Shown here: one piece after another, positions 1-9,327 of the stretch | Position numbering within the stretch: position 1 is the stretch's first letter | Layout of the letters: each line of letters opens with the position of its first letter | Source of the DNA: UBA1858 sp045106935 | GTDB taxonomy: Bacteria > Pseudomonadota > Gammaproteobacteria > UBA4575 | Direction: 5' to 3' | DNA: 64,000 bases | Assembly (NCBI GenBank): GCA_045106935.1 | Contig: JBGCFN010000036.1 | Coordinates: 1 to 64,000, forward strand | Notes under the pieces: generated by a model | Databases searched by the model: none | Told to the model about the DNA's origin: nothing | Seen by the model: only the letters and a program-made list of their open reading frames with translations | Translations under genes and position numbers: made by a program

Positions 1-3000
1 TCATTCGCGGCATCCACCGTAAACAATGCATTACTTGTTCCAGTGATGGTGGCAATAACCGTTTCACCACCTTCGACTAAGGCATCATCCACAATGCCTG
101 CGACATTAATCGTTGCAGTTTGTTGGCCATTCGCTATGACGACTGAACCACTTAAGGCAGTGTAGTCACCTGTGGCAGTTGCGGTTCCGGCGACTGTGTA
201 GTTCACAGTAATCGCTGCACCGGTGTTATTGACTGCACCAAGATCAACTGTAAATTCGCCTGGGTTCACACCCGTCTCGCTGGCAACTGCATCACTCGCC
301 GTAATCGTCACACTATTTAATGATGTGTCATTGTCTGTAATATTGGCCGTAGCGATATTACTGCTAATAATTACTGAGCTAGCCGAAGCATTTGAGATAG
401 TAGCTTCTAATGTTTCAGCGCCTTCAACAAGCAGATCATTTATTACTGGAACAGTTAATGTTCCTGTACTTGCACCGGCCGCAATAGTAATTACGCCTGT
501 ACCACTAACATCTGTTATATCAGCAAGACTTGCTGTCCCACCTGTAAAGTTTAAGTCAAAGGTTATTGCTGCACCGGTGTCATTAGTTTTTCCAGCACCT
601 AATGAAACTGTATATATGATATTTTGTGGACCAGCTTCATCACCTTGCTGTGAGACAGATAAATTAGCTTCAGCCGTTCCAAACACTTCTATACTGACAG
701 TTGCCGTATCTGTATTTAATCCGGTTTCATCTACAATGGTGTAGGTAAATGTATCAACAACGGACTCACCAGGATTCAACGCTTGAATAGCTACTGAAGA
801 AGACGGGTCATAGCTATAACTACCATCCGCATTAACAACGACGGTTGCTCCTTGTGTGCTAGATGCATCAAAAGCACTTACTGTCAGGCCAAAACTTGAA
901 GTATTAGCATCAGGGTCCGCATCTGCAACAACCTCAAAATTATCTAACACCTCATTCGCTGTTAGCACACTTTCATAAAAACGGAAGATTGCAATTTCAC
1001 CTTCAAATGCACCACCGCTAGCAAAGTTAATCCCTTCATTGTTAAAACCAAGGCCAGCATCATTACCACCACCCCAGTCATTAAGACTAGTTTGTGTTGA
1101 GTCAGTTACAACAGCATTTCCATTGATATATAAAATAACCTGGTCTGTGGTGCCAGTGTTATTCTGATCATATGTCCAGGCAACTTGAACAAATTCAGCA
1201 GTTGGATCAATTCCGATAGATGCAAGATCAAATGTGGGCTGTATATTTACACCACTATCTTTAATTTTTAAACTTAAAACAGTCCCATTAATACTTAAAG
1301 AGGTTCCGTCTCCAGTTGCACCTGTTTCAAATATAATATCTTCATCGGTTGTGTCAGCAGCCTTAAACCAAATCTCAAAACTGGCGTCATTATTTGTAGG
1401 ATTACCTGCAATATTGGTAAACGCATCATCATCTCCTGATCCATTAGAAAATTGCGCACCACCGCTCCCATCAAAAGTATATGAAGCTGAGATTCCACCA
1501 AAACTAGAACCAGGAGCATTATTAATAGTGACACCACCAGTGCCACCCGTTCCTGAAAAATCCCAATTGAACCCACTTGTCCCTACATTATCTTCCCAGA
1601 TGGTATTCGCAGTATTTGCTTCATTCGATGCATCAAAATTCAGTGTTGCACCTGTCGCAATTTGATTGGTGTCATTACCTAGCAATCCCGGCGATGTTCC
1701 TGTTGATGTATCATTTGCGCCAATGGTTGTCAGCACATCATCGACCGCATCAACATTTTGACCAGGATCTACACTGATCTCAGCAGGCGTCACATCAGAT
1801 GCAACATTACCCGCACTATCAGTCACCGTTGCAACAACATTAAAAGATGCCGGATATGGCCCTGGAAGTACTTGCCCTGCGTCATTCAAACTAAGGCTCC
1901 AAGTATCTCCAACGGCTGTTAACTCAGGATCCACTCCTAATGTATATGTGACCCCGTCAATGGTCACTGCAAATCCACCACCAGCGTCACTCGCATCAAA
2001 TGTGCCTGTTATGGCAGGAGAAGTACTCGTCGTAGCTTGCGCGTTAACAGTTGGCGCGGTAACCATTGTATCTACCACTATCGGCAAGGCAGCTGATAGT
2101 GCGCTAAGATTCATTGCTGCATCTGTCGCAGTCGCTGTAATTGCATAACCACCATCTGCTAATACTGTCCCTGTATGATCGAATATCCAGTTACCCAATG
2201 CATCAGTCATCGTTGTACCAATGCTCACTCCGTCTATAAATACTTCAACCGTACTATCTGCTTCAGCTGTTCCACTAATTAATAATGTATTATCACTCGT
2301 AATCTCATCTGTCCCCGATAAACCTGTATCAGTGGATATGGCGTTAACAACTGGTGATGCAGGCGCCATTGTGTCGATCACTAATTCATTTGTAGTAACA
2401 TCTGTCGCACTATTTCCAACAGTATCCATCACACTAGTGGCCACTTCATAAGTCCCGTCACTCAGTCCAGGCAGTGCACTTAAATCTAGCGTCCAGTTCC
2501 CTGAACCATCCGTAGTCACTTCAGGATCAGTATCATCAAAAACGAGATTAGTTGGTCCAGGCCCCGTCACTGTGATTTGGAGATCACCATTGCCCGGCGT
2601 GTAATCGGCCTCATCAAATGTGCCTGTAATCACTGGAGTGTTGTCATTTGTTGATTGACTATTAACAGTCGGCGCAGCAACAACAGAATCATGAGCAATT
2701 GATGTAGTAGCGGCTGCTGATGTATTACTAGATGCATCAGTTGCAGTTGCGCTGATATTAATATTGCCTTGGTTCAATCCGCTAATATCAGCTTCACTTC
2801 CGATCAATGACCAATTACCCAAAACATCAGTCACAACAGATACTGATACGACTGGATTTACCCCATCATCAAACACAACCATTACCGTACTAAATGGCTC
2901 AGCTGTTCCACTCACCAAGACATCATTATCTTCAGCACCACTCGCAATATTATCCACCTCGATCGGTGAAGTAATCGTAGGCTGAGCAGGCGCATTTGTA

Positions 3001-4967
3001 TCATTAATGACGATAGTCGTGGTGGCAGCATTACTATTTGTGACACCGTCATTCAAAATGATGTCAATAGTTCTGTCAGTGATAACAGTTGGAGAAGCTA
3101 AAGTATTATTAAATTGAATTTGCTGTAATGCTGCTTGCCAATTTGCTTCACTTTGGACTCCAATAGCCGCGATTGTGATACTACTCGTACCACTTCCGGT
3201 GACAGTAAAGTTTGCAGCATTAACACCAGCATTAATCAACTGATCGCCTAAGGCAGCATTGGTTAAATTAATGGTGGCAGTTTGTATTGAGGTACTAACA
3301 TCGTAGTTAGTTATATCGACATCGGTATCGACAATTGCAATGCCGCCACTTCCATCTGTAAAGGTCGCACTATAATCAAAACCTGTTGTTCCACTACTAT
3401 CATTTGCATCATTGTCTAATGTTAATGAGCCACCAAAGTGCCCAATAAATGCAGCACTATCCAATGCTGAGTCAGCTTGGTCAGCAATGACAAATTTAAC
3501 TGTATAATTTGAACCTGCCCCGAAACCAGACAAAGTATCGAGATCAAGCGTTGCTGTTAACACTGCCGTGTTCGCAGTTGTTTCTACATTAGCACCGGAA
3601 TCAGGGGTATTAACAAGAAAACCACCACTAGTGTATTCGGTTTGAATATCATGCGATGTTAACGTAGTGGTAATACCTGTCGTTTGATCAGTAATAAAGA
3701 CGCCAAAAACATCAGTAAAGTTTGGCGCAAAACCTGTTGTCTCTTCAGTAGCAAAAATGTATTGCACTGAAATTTTTCGTACATCAGACGTAAAATCATA
3801 CGTCAATGTGCCTACATCATTCTGATCTAAGTTTGGTGCTACCGTATCTAGATCGGTATCATCGACAATAGTACTCGCATTATTAGTGCTGAATCCAAAG
3901 TTACCCGCGCCATTTGCATCACCCGGCAACTGATTTATATTACCTGTAGATACAACCACACCTGAAGCCAATGTTCGTCCATTACTATCTTGAAAGTTAG
4001 TAAATGTCCCGATGGCTATTGCATCAGAATTTGGCGTCGCATCGGCCGGCAATGTGGTATTGATACCATTACCTGGTGCTGACACTGTATCCACAATGGT
4101 CGCATCAGTCGCTGTGTTGCCATCTGAGACAGTCAGCATTAATGTCTGCTGCCAATCAATTGCTGCCAAACTTTCTGCCAACTGACTACTTGCAATCTGA
4201 CCTACTTCTACTTCTAAATCCCAATCACCACCTAAAGAAGCAGCACCGGTTAAATCGTCAGAAGCAGCAATATCTGCGCCGGTGGCTTGTGATAGTGCAT
4301 TAGTGGCGGCTCGACCAATTTCACCTTCACTAAAATTACATCCATATACTAATATATCTGCATCTGCTGATAACGCTTGACCTATCGTGAGCAATTCATC
4401 TGCATACTCACCTTGTATTGATGCATGTGTTAACGAAGAATTTCCTAAATTTAAACGCCCCGCATCCCCATGCGAAATAATATGAATCGCGTCTATATCA
4501 CTACGCTCTTGCAATACGTCTGCAATGAATTCAACACCATCTTTATCGCTTTCAATTAATATCACTTCGGCAGAGGCATCTATCCCCTGCAATAAATCTT
4601 CATAACCTTCGACTGATCTATCTATAAATACAATTTCGGTACGATCACTTGACGATGGACTCAAACTAAGCGCTTCTTTTAAAGCATCTTGCTGTTGTTG
4701 AACAATAGGAGGTGTTTTTACATCGTCGCTGAGAACCGCTTCATTTGCTTGTTCCGCAGCCACTTGATCAGCCAGCACATCTGCAGTCGACGCAACACCC
4801 GCCGCATCTAGCATAATGCGTGGTTCCAGCGCTTCTAATGATTGACCAATAGAATCATAAGACAGAGACGAGCGAATATTATTGCCCGTGCCTTCTGATT
4901 CTTTAGAAGTATCAGATATTTTCTGCTGACGAAGATGTTTTGGTAACCAACCTAGTACTTTTTTCAT
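1..4967 (-). CDS. Giant multidomain surface/adhesin-like protein, N-terminal part (runs off window)
   Basis: One open frame on the minus strand from the ATG at 4967 to the window edge, at least 1655 residues; the C-terminus is outside. The start follows a purine-rich AAGAAAGAG ribosome site. Domains read in order: LEPR-XLL motif (LEPRIML, residues 47-53); DUF4347 at about 105-270 with IHIISHGDAGRLNLG and YGCNF; a choice-of-anchor-L-like domain at about 290-490 (VVSTGNI, YIFATEE); several bacterial Ig-like repeats at about 650-1060; a cadherin/VCBS-like repeat starting at 1067 and interrupted by a LamG/concanavalin-like segment (about 1105-1315); then Calx-beta repeats from about 1425. Such proteins are usually very large, secreted by type I systems and used in adhesion or biofilm formation; that role is inferred. 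No secretion genes are visible in the window. Confidence 0.9.
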   Translation of the reverse strand, partial: MKKVLGWLPKHLRQQKISDTSKESEGTGNNIRSSLSYDSIGQSLEALEPRIMLDAAGVASTADVLADQVAAEQANEAVLSDDVKTPPIVQQQQDALKEALSLSPSSSDRTEIVFIDRSVEGYEDLLQGIDASAEVILIESDKDGVEFIADVLQERSDIDAIHIISHGDAGRLNLGNSSLTHASIQGEYADELLTIGQALSADADILVYGCNFSEGEIGRAATNALSQATGADIAASDDLTGAASLGGDWDLEVEVGQIASSQLAESLAAIDWQQTLMLTVSDGNTATDATIVDTVSAPGNGINTTLPADATPNSDAIAIGTFTNFQDSNGRTLASGVVVSTGNINQLPGDANGAGNFGFSTNNASTIVDDTDLDTVAPNLDQNDVGTLTYDFTSDVRKISVQYIFATEETTGFAPNFTDVFGVFITDQTTGITTTLTSHDIQTEYTSGGFLVNTPDSGANVETTANTAVLTATLDLDTLSGFGAGSNYTVKFVIADQADSALDSAAFIGHFGGSLTLDNDANDSSGTTGFDYSATFTDGSGGIAIVDTDVDITNYDVSTSIQTATINLTNAALGDQLINAGVNAANFTVTGSGTSSITIAAIGVQSEANWQAALQQIQFNNTLASPTVITDRTIDIILNDGVTNSNAATTTIVINDTNAPAQPTITSPIEVDNIASGAEDNDVLVSGTAEPFSTVMVVFDDGVNPVVSVSVVTDVLGNWSLIGSEADISGLNQGNINISATATDASSNTSAAATTSIAHDSVVAAPTVNSQSTNDNTPVITGTFDEADYTPGNGDLQITVTGPGPTNLVFDDTDPEVTTDGSGNWTLDLSALPGLSDGTYEVATSVMDTVGNSATDVTTNELVIDTMAPASPVVNAISTDTGLSGTDEITSDNTLLISGTAEADSTVEVFIDGVSIGTTMTDALGNWIFDHTGTVLADGGYAITATATDAAMNLSALSAALPIVVDTMVTAPTVNAQATTSTSPAITGTFDASDAGGGFAVTIDGVTYTLGVDPELTAVGDTWSLSLNDAGQVLPGPYPASFNVVATVTDSAGNVASDVTPAEISVDPGQNVDAVDDVLTTIGANDTSTGTSPGLLGNDTNQIATGATLNFDASNEANTANTIWEDNVGTSGFNWDFSGTGGTGGVTINNAPGSSFGGISASYTFDGSGGAQFSNGSGDDDAFTNIAGNPTNNDASFEIWFKAADTTDEDIIFETGATGDGTSLSINGTVLSLKIKDSGVNIQPTFDLASIGIDPTAEFVQVAWTYDQNNTGTTDQVILYINGNAVVTDSTQTSLNDWGGGNDAGLGFNNEGINFASGGAFEGEIAIFRFYESVLTANEVLDNFEVVADADPDANTSSFGLTVSAFDASSTQGATVVVNADGSYSYDPSSSVAIQALNPGESVVDTFTYTIVDETGLNTDTATVSIEVFGTAEANLSVSQQGDEAGPQNIIYTVSLGAGKTNDTGAAITFDLNFTGGTASLADITDVSGTGVITIAAGASTGTLTVPVINDLLVEGAETLEATISNASASSVIISSNIATANITDNDTSLNSVTITASDAVASETGVNPGEFTVDLGAVNNTGAAITVNYTVAGTATATGDYTALSGSVVIANGQQTATINVAGIVDDALVEGGETVIATITGTSNALFTVDAAN

Positions 4968-5049
4968 ACTCTTTCTTTTTCAATAAATTATTGTGCGTGC
5001 AAACTATACATACGGCCCCAGTAGCACATTAAGATGAAATCCACGAAAG

Positions 5050-5279
5050 ACACAGATTTATTGTGTAATTGGCGCCTAATGGTTAGTTTTTAGAGACGAA
5101 ACACCCTAAAGTTTTTGAATTAGCCGCCACGGCGGTACGATTTATAGCCGCTTGAACACATAATTTATGTGATAAAGTTCACATTATATCTCTGATTTTA
5201 CACAGATTTATGTGTATTACTTGCAGATATTTGACTAGTTTAATACAGATAAGTTTTATGGAAATGTCACAAATTGTGA
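5050..5279. repeat. Cluster of TGTG/CACA inverted repeats
   Basis: Within 230 bases lie: ACACAGATTTATTGTGT (5050-5066) and its near-copy ACACAGATTTATGTGT (5200-5215); CACATAATTTATGTG (5157-5171), a perfect 7-base-arm palindrome around one T; the CRP-type site 5168-5183; and TCACAAATTGTGA (5267-5279), a perfect 6-base-arm palindrome. The recurrence suggests several binding sites for one or two dimeric regulators controlling the giant surface protein. Confidence 0.55.
5168..5183. promoter_or_regulatory. CRP/Vfr-type binding site
   Basis: TGTGA-N6-TCACA (TGTGATAAAGTTCACA) matches the core CRP consensus at all ten arm positions, with the favoured A before and T after. It lies about 200 bases upstream of the giant surface protein start and overlaps a perfect dyad at 5157-5171. 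Identification as CRP rests on consensus only. Confidence 0.65.
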
Positions 5280-5310
5280 ACATATGTGGGTGGCGGGAAT
5301 TAGCAATTAT

Positions 5311-5901
5311 TTATTTTAACCATTGCTGTCGAATATTGTCACGATTTATAAGAAACCATTGCAACCCGATAATGGCAATGGCGGATCTTATTTCACCCGT
5401 GGATAACATGTAAGGGATATCACTAGCAGGAACAACGATGATTTTAATATCTTCACCTTCAACTTCAAGCCCACCCGTTTTGGCGACGTTAGCCACTGAG
5501 ATTTTGCCTATGTATAAGTCGACCCATTCAGAGTTCCCGCCAGGTGTTGTATAAAAGCCTGCAATCTTACTTAACTCATCTGGCTTACAGCCAATCTCTT
5601 CTTGGGATTCTCTTTTAACTACCTGCTCAGGCGATTCATTTTCTTCAACCAAGCCTGCTACAATTTCAATTAACCATGGCTGCTGTTCTTCAATTGCTCC
5701 GACACGAAATTGCTCAACAAATATCACTTCATCAGTGACAGGGTCATATGCAACCATTGCAACTGCATTGTTCCTGTTGACTAATTCACGATGTAATAAT
5801 GGGGTAACACCACCATTATATTTTTCATGTGATAACTCATATTTTGTTACAGCAAAATGACCTTCATATGCAAGTTGTGATTTATGAATTTTCCAATCCA
5901 T
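5311..5901 (-). CDS. nudF: Nudix hydrolase, ADP-ribose pyrophosphatase type
   Basis: 196-residue protein likely hydrolysing ADP-ribose to AMP and ribose 5-phosphate. The Nudix box GX5EX7REXXEEXGX is intact (GLVEENESPEQVV then KRESQEEIGC, about residues 85-107), followed by the G-Y/F-T-TPGG stretch typical of the ADP-ribose branch. The ATG at 5901 is chosen over a TTG at 5904; it shares one base with the TGA of the upstream antiporter gene (TGATG), so translation is probably coupled. NudF is the best family assignment; exact substrate is not proven. Confidence 0.88.
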   Translation of the reverse strand: MDWKIHKSQLAYEGHFAVTKYELSHEKYNGGVTPLLHRELVNRNNAVAMVAYDPVTDEVIFVEQFRVGAIEEQQPWLIEIVAGLVEENESPEQVVKRESQEEIGCKPDELSKIAGFYTTPGGNSEWVDLYIGKISVANVAKTGGLEVEGEDIKIIVVPASDIPYMLSTGEIRSAIAIIGLQWFLINRDNIRQQWLK

Positions 5902-7460
5902 CAATCATCCAATTCTTCCAACACATGTTCTGCAAAACCATGTCCTGCTTCAGCATATAAATTAAATGCGATACAACCCATTTTCTCTAACTCCAGTTGC
6001 TCATCAGGGAATCTTGATACAACAGCTAACACATTGTTATAACCCAATTGTCTTGCAATTTTTACAATATACATATTTTCACGATGACTAGATAAGCAGA
6101 CAAATATCTTTTCGCTTGATACAAGATCGGTTGCTCGCCAAAATTCATAGTCACTTCCATCACCACGCAAACAACGCACTCCTTGACTATTTAGCTTATC
6201 CACCGTTTTTGATTCTTCGTCAACACCTACGATATCACCCTCAAATTTCATTGAAAGAGATTCATAAGCACCTTGTCCGACACGGCCCATCCCCAGAATA
6301 ACTATCTTGGAATTAGCAAGATTAGGTAACGCCTCTTGTTTAAGTTTTTGCTCACGCTCAAAACGACTCAATCTATCACTATATTTCCCAAATATACTAT
6401 GAACACGCGTATTGAAAGGAGTAGAAATAAAGAATGAGATTGACATAGCTAGCGCTAAGGTCGTCAACCATTCTGCAGAAAGTAATCCGTTACCAACCGC
6501 TATTGCCCCCACGATCAAACCGAATTCACTGTAGTTAAATAAAGCAATACCCGATAAAAATGCTGTTCTGGATCTTAATTTAAATGCCACCAGTAAGAAA
6601 TAATAGATAAGTGGACGCAAAAATATTAGTAACGCCAAACTTGCTGCAACAAACAACATTTCAACAGACGGTAATCCATAGTAACCAATTTGAAGAAAGA
6701 AGCCGATCAAGAAAAGATCCTTTAAGTTTAATAAATTTTTATATAATTCATTTGATTTCTCAGTATTGCCAAGCAGCACTCCAAAAAGAAGCGCTCCCAA
6801 ACCGCCTTTCAAGTTAAATAATTCAAACAATTCTGCTGCACCCACTGCCGCAACAACACCAAACAACACAAGCAACTCGCCATGGCCGGTTAGGCGCATC
6901 AAATAAAGTAACGCTGGCCTTACAAGAGGTAATGCAAATAATATGATTGCAGCAGGCTCAATCGACTTATCCGAAGTAAAGACCAAATAACACACCGCAA
7001 ATAAATCTTGAATAACCAGAATTCCAATAGCAATTGACGCATGCAATGATGCGCTCTCACCTCTTTCATCAAATATTTTTACAGCGAAAACAGTACTGGA
7101 AAATGACAATGCAAATGCAAGTGTCCATGCAGCGATGGAATCCTCAATTGCCAAGGCTGGCATCCAGAAGCCCGCTGCCATAATGACAGGGACAGTGAGC
7201 ACAACTGCAATCACCATATGCAATGTTGCAACACCCCAAACATGAGGTGATGCCAATGATTTTAAATTTAACTTAAGACCGATTGTAAATAATAAAAGCA
7301 GAATGCCGATATCGGCATAGGGAGCAATATGCTCTACATTACCTATCCCCAATTCATGCGCAACAAAGCCTGATAACAGATAACCAAGAAGTGGCGGATA
7401 GTTAAACTTACGGAATATTAACCCTGCGATTAATGCAACGAGTATGACAACAGCATCCAT
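5901..7460 (-). CDS. CPA2-family cation/proton antiporter with RCK (TrkA-N) domain
   Basis: 519-residue inner-membrane protein. Residues 1-375 are a Na+/H+-exchanger fold with about a dozen hydrophobic segments and family signatures (PPLLGYLLSGFVA, DIGILLLLFTIGL). After a charged linker, residues about 385-510 form a cytoplasmic RCK/TrkA-N Rossmann domain (IVILGMGRVGQGAYESL), as in KefB/KefC/YbaL K+/H+ antiporters. The ATG follows AGGAAAA. It is the first gene of a two-gene unit with the Nudix hydrolase. Probable role is potassium efflux and pH or stress adaptation; ion specificity is inferred. Confidence 0.9.
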   Translation of the reverse strand: MDAVVILVALIAGLIFRKFNYPPLLGYLLSGFVAHELGIGNVEHIAPYADIGILLLLFTIGLKLNLKSLASPHVWGVATLHMVIAVVLTVPVIMAAGFWMPALAIEDSIAAWTLAFALSFSSTVFAVKIFDERGESASLHASIAIGILVIQDLFAVCYLVFTSDKSIEPAAIILFALPLVRPALLYLMRLTGHGELLVLFGVVAAVGAAELFELFNLKGGLGALLFGVLLGNTEKSNELYKNLLNLKDLFLIGFFLQIGYYGLPSVEMLFVAASLALLIFLRPLIYYFLLVAFKLRSRTAFLSGIALFNYSEFGLIVGAIAVGNGLLSAEWLTTLALAMSISFFISTPFNTRVHSIFGKYSDRLSRFEREQKLKQEALPNLANSKIVILGMGRVGQGAYESLSMKFEGDIVGVDEESKTVDKLNSQGVRCLRGDGSDYEFWRATDLVSSEKIFVCLSSHRENMYIVKIARQLGYNNVLAVVSRFPDEQLELEKMGCIAFNLYAEAGHGFAEHVLEELDD

Positions 7461-7617
7461 ATTATTTTCCTAGATTAACAGTCTTAAATGTCGATTTAAT
7501 CAATCGAAATATTGTTAGTAAGTTTTACATCATTATTAAATTAATCGATTAGGAATATATCGGCCAATAAAGCAAATTAATTATTCAAGCTGCCTCTCAT
7601 CCAGGAGTTATACTTCC

Positions 7618-8070
7618 TTAGAAACCTTTAGTATTTTTCTCTACCCATCGTCCTTGTTCTTGTGCGTCTTGTCCTAACTTTTCTTTCTTCCAAAAAGGCG
7701 CTTTTGACTTAAGCGCTTCCATTATCATTCTATTTGCTTCATAAGCTTCCTTACGATGCGAAGACCATACTGCGACACAAACAATCGGGTCACCTGGGAA
7801 AATATCACCCACACGATGAGCAATACATACATCAATGAGTTCCCATTGATTTATGACCTGTTGAATAATTTTTTCTAAACTTTTTTCTGTCATCCCAGGA
7901 TAATGCTCAAGAAACATTGAAGTCACGTCATCACCTTGATTAAAATCACGCATCGTTCCCACAAAAACAGAGGTTGCACCAAAATTATGCTGTAAGTTCG
8001 CCTGCTCATTTTGGTAAGCTTGCACCCATTCCCAAGGATTATATGGTTGACTAAAAATTTCTACTTTCAT
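7618..8070 (-). CDS. moaE: Molybdopterin synthase catalytic subunit MoaE
   Basis: 150 residues from the ATG at 8070 (MKVEIFSQPYNPW); a TTG-started extension to 8112 is less likely. MoaE with thiocarboxylated MoaD inserts the dithiolene sulfurs into cyclic pyranopterin monophosphate. Visible signatures: FVGTMRDFNQGD, LEHYPGMTEK, HRVGDIFPGD, and the catalytic-lysine segment KSKAPFWKKE. Length fits the family. It is divergent from the DUF2007 and moaB genes. moaD, its usual partner just upstream, is absent here and must be elsewhere. Confidence 0.95.
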   Translation of the reverse strand: MKVEIFSQPYNPWEWVQAYQNEQANLQHNFGATSVFVGTMRDFNQGDDVTSMFLEHYPGMTEKSLEKIIQQVINQWELIDVCIAHRVGDIFPGDPIVCVAVWSSHRKEAYEANRMIMEALKSKAPFWKKEKLGQDAQEQGRWVEKNTKGF

Positions 8071-8172
8071 TTGACTATCATATATTTCATATTTAATCGC
8101 TGCTGACAGCAAATATTTGGCTTATAGTAGACAACATAATAATCGTTTTAGAAAAGAATCTATACACCACTC

Positions 8173-8394
8173 ATGAAAACTGTATTGCATGCTTTGAATT
8201 CATTAGAAGCACACATTATTAAAGGCTTGCTAGAAAGCGAAGGGATTGCCTCCAATGTGGTGGGCGAATATCTCCAGGGTGCAATGGGGGAATTGCCAGC
8301 AAATGGATTAATTAGAGTGATCGTCGATGAAAATGATTATGAACAAGCCTCAGCGGTCATTGATAATTGGCGCGAAGCAAAATTTAGCGCTTAA
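8173..8394 (+). CDS. DUF2007 small protein (putative signal-transducing protein)
   Basis: 73-residue soluble protein matching the DUF2007 pattern: KTVLHALNSLEAHIIKGLLESEGI at the N-terminus, a central GELPANGLIRVIV strand, and a C-terminal helix with DYEQASAVIDNW. The fold resembles a ferredoxin-like GlnB-type domain; function is unknown. It ends 13 bases before moaB on the same strand and is probably co-transcribed with it. Confidence 0.85.
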   Translation: MKTVLHALNSLEAHIIKGLLESEGIASNVVGEYLQGAMGELPANGLIRVIVDENDYEQASAVIDNWREAKFSA

Positions 8395-8407
8395 ATAGAG
8401 AAAATGT

Positions 8408-8932
8408 ATGATTGATAAAAACAGAGAACTCATCCCTTTATCCATTGCCGTGCTGACCATTTCAGACTCACGTACCGAAAAGGATGACAAGTCAGGAAAT
8501 TTATTAGTCGCACGTCTAGAAGACGCGGGACATATTTTATGTGACAAAAAAATTGTTAAGGATGATATTTATCAAATACGTGCCACTGTTTCACGCTGGA
8601 TTGCTGATGAAAAACCGCAAGTCATACTGACTACCGGAGGGACAGGTGTTACTGGTCGAGATGGCACACCAGAAGCAGTAAAACCTTTACTTGATAAAGA
8701 AATAGACGGTTTTGGTGAAATGTTTAGAGTGTTATCTTTCGAGTCGATTGCGACTTCAACTTTACAATCTCGCGCCACAGCTGGTGTGGCTAACGGTACC
8801 TATATTTTCTGCTTACCCGGTTCTTGCGGTGCTTGCGCAGATGCCTGGGATAAATTAATCAATCAACAGTTAGATTATCGCCATCGCCCGTGTAATTTAG
8901 TTGAATTAATTCCCCGCTTACTAGAGAAGTAA
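8408..8932 (+). CDS. moaB: Molybdenum cofactor biosynthesis protein MoaB
   Basis: 174-residue MoaB/MogA-family protein that binds molybdopterin and is associated with its adenylylation before molybdenum insertion. Signatures: AVLTISDSRTEKDDKSG near the start, LTTGGTGVTGRDGTPEAV in the middle, and FCLPGSCGACADAW near the end. Length matches MoaB rather than the longer MogA-MoeA proteins. It converges on the truncated haemoglobin gene with only two bases between stop codons and no visible terminator. Confidence 0.93.
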   Translation: MIDKNRELIPLSIAVLTISDSRTEKDDKSGNLLVARLEDAGHILCDKKIVKDDIYQIRATVSRWIADEKPQVILTTGGTGVTGRDGTPEAVKPLLDKEIDGFGEMFRVLSFESIATSTLQSRATAGVANGTYIFCLPGSCGACADAWDKLINQQLDYRHRPCNLVELIPRLLEK

Positions 8933-8934
8933 CA

Positions 8935-9321
8935 TCACACACGGTTACGAATATAACCTGCTAACTCGAAAAACGATTTTGTCAGTTCTTTTTGTAACGG
9001 CTCATCGTAGTGAAGTTCACGCATAGCCGTTGTCATACAATGCATCCATTGATCTCGCGCATCAACCCCTATATCTAAATGTTGATGACGCCTTTTAATC
9101 CATTCAGGATTAACATATTGTTCACCGAATAATTTGGGCCCACCAAACCATTCACAAAGATAATTCGCTAATCGCTTGCGTGAACGCGTAAGGTCATCTG
9201 GATGCATAGTGAGAACATCGTTAGCAAATGCATCTCTTTGCATGACATCATAAAATTGATGCGCAAGTTTTGTTACGGCAGTTTGACCACCAATCCGCTC
9301 ATATAAAGTAACTGCATCCAA
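8935..9321 (-). CDS. Group II truncated haemoglobin
   Basis: 128-residue 2-on-2 globin. TyrB10 is in HQFYDVM, the proximal histidine in RRHQHLDIG, and the group II tryptophan G8 in ARDQWMHCM. The start must be TTG at 9321: the moaA stop TAA (9328-9330) is in the same frame immediately upstream and the next methionine would delete the first helix. Only six bases separate it from moaA, so it is expressed and probably translationally coupled with it. Likely an oxygen- or NO-binding protein; a protective role near the oxygen-sensitive MoaA is speculation. Confidence 0.9.
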   Translation of the reverse strand: MDAVTLYERIGGQTAVTKLAHQFYDVMQRDAFANDVLTMHPDDLTRSRKRLANYLCEWFGGPKLFGEQYVNPEWIKRRHQHLDIGVDARDQWMHCMTTAMRELHYDEPLQKELTKSFFELAGYIRNRV

Positions 9322-9327
9322 TGTGGA

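Larger units (their letters stand above)
4968..5310. other. Intergenic control region upstream of the giant surface protein
   Basis: 343 bases without a convincing gene, between the start of the giant protein and the end of the Nudix gene, both on the minus strand. It is rich in TGTG/CACA dyads, annotated separately. On the minus strand TATAGT (complement of 5003-5008) could be a -10 element about 36 bases before the start codon; no good -35 is seen. Confidence 0.6.

Noticed and set aside
223..4303. Plus-strand frames opposite the giant surface protein
   Set aside because: They mirror the repetitive Thr/Ala/Val-rich coding strand, lack ribosome sites and have no recognisable domains.
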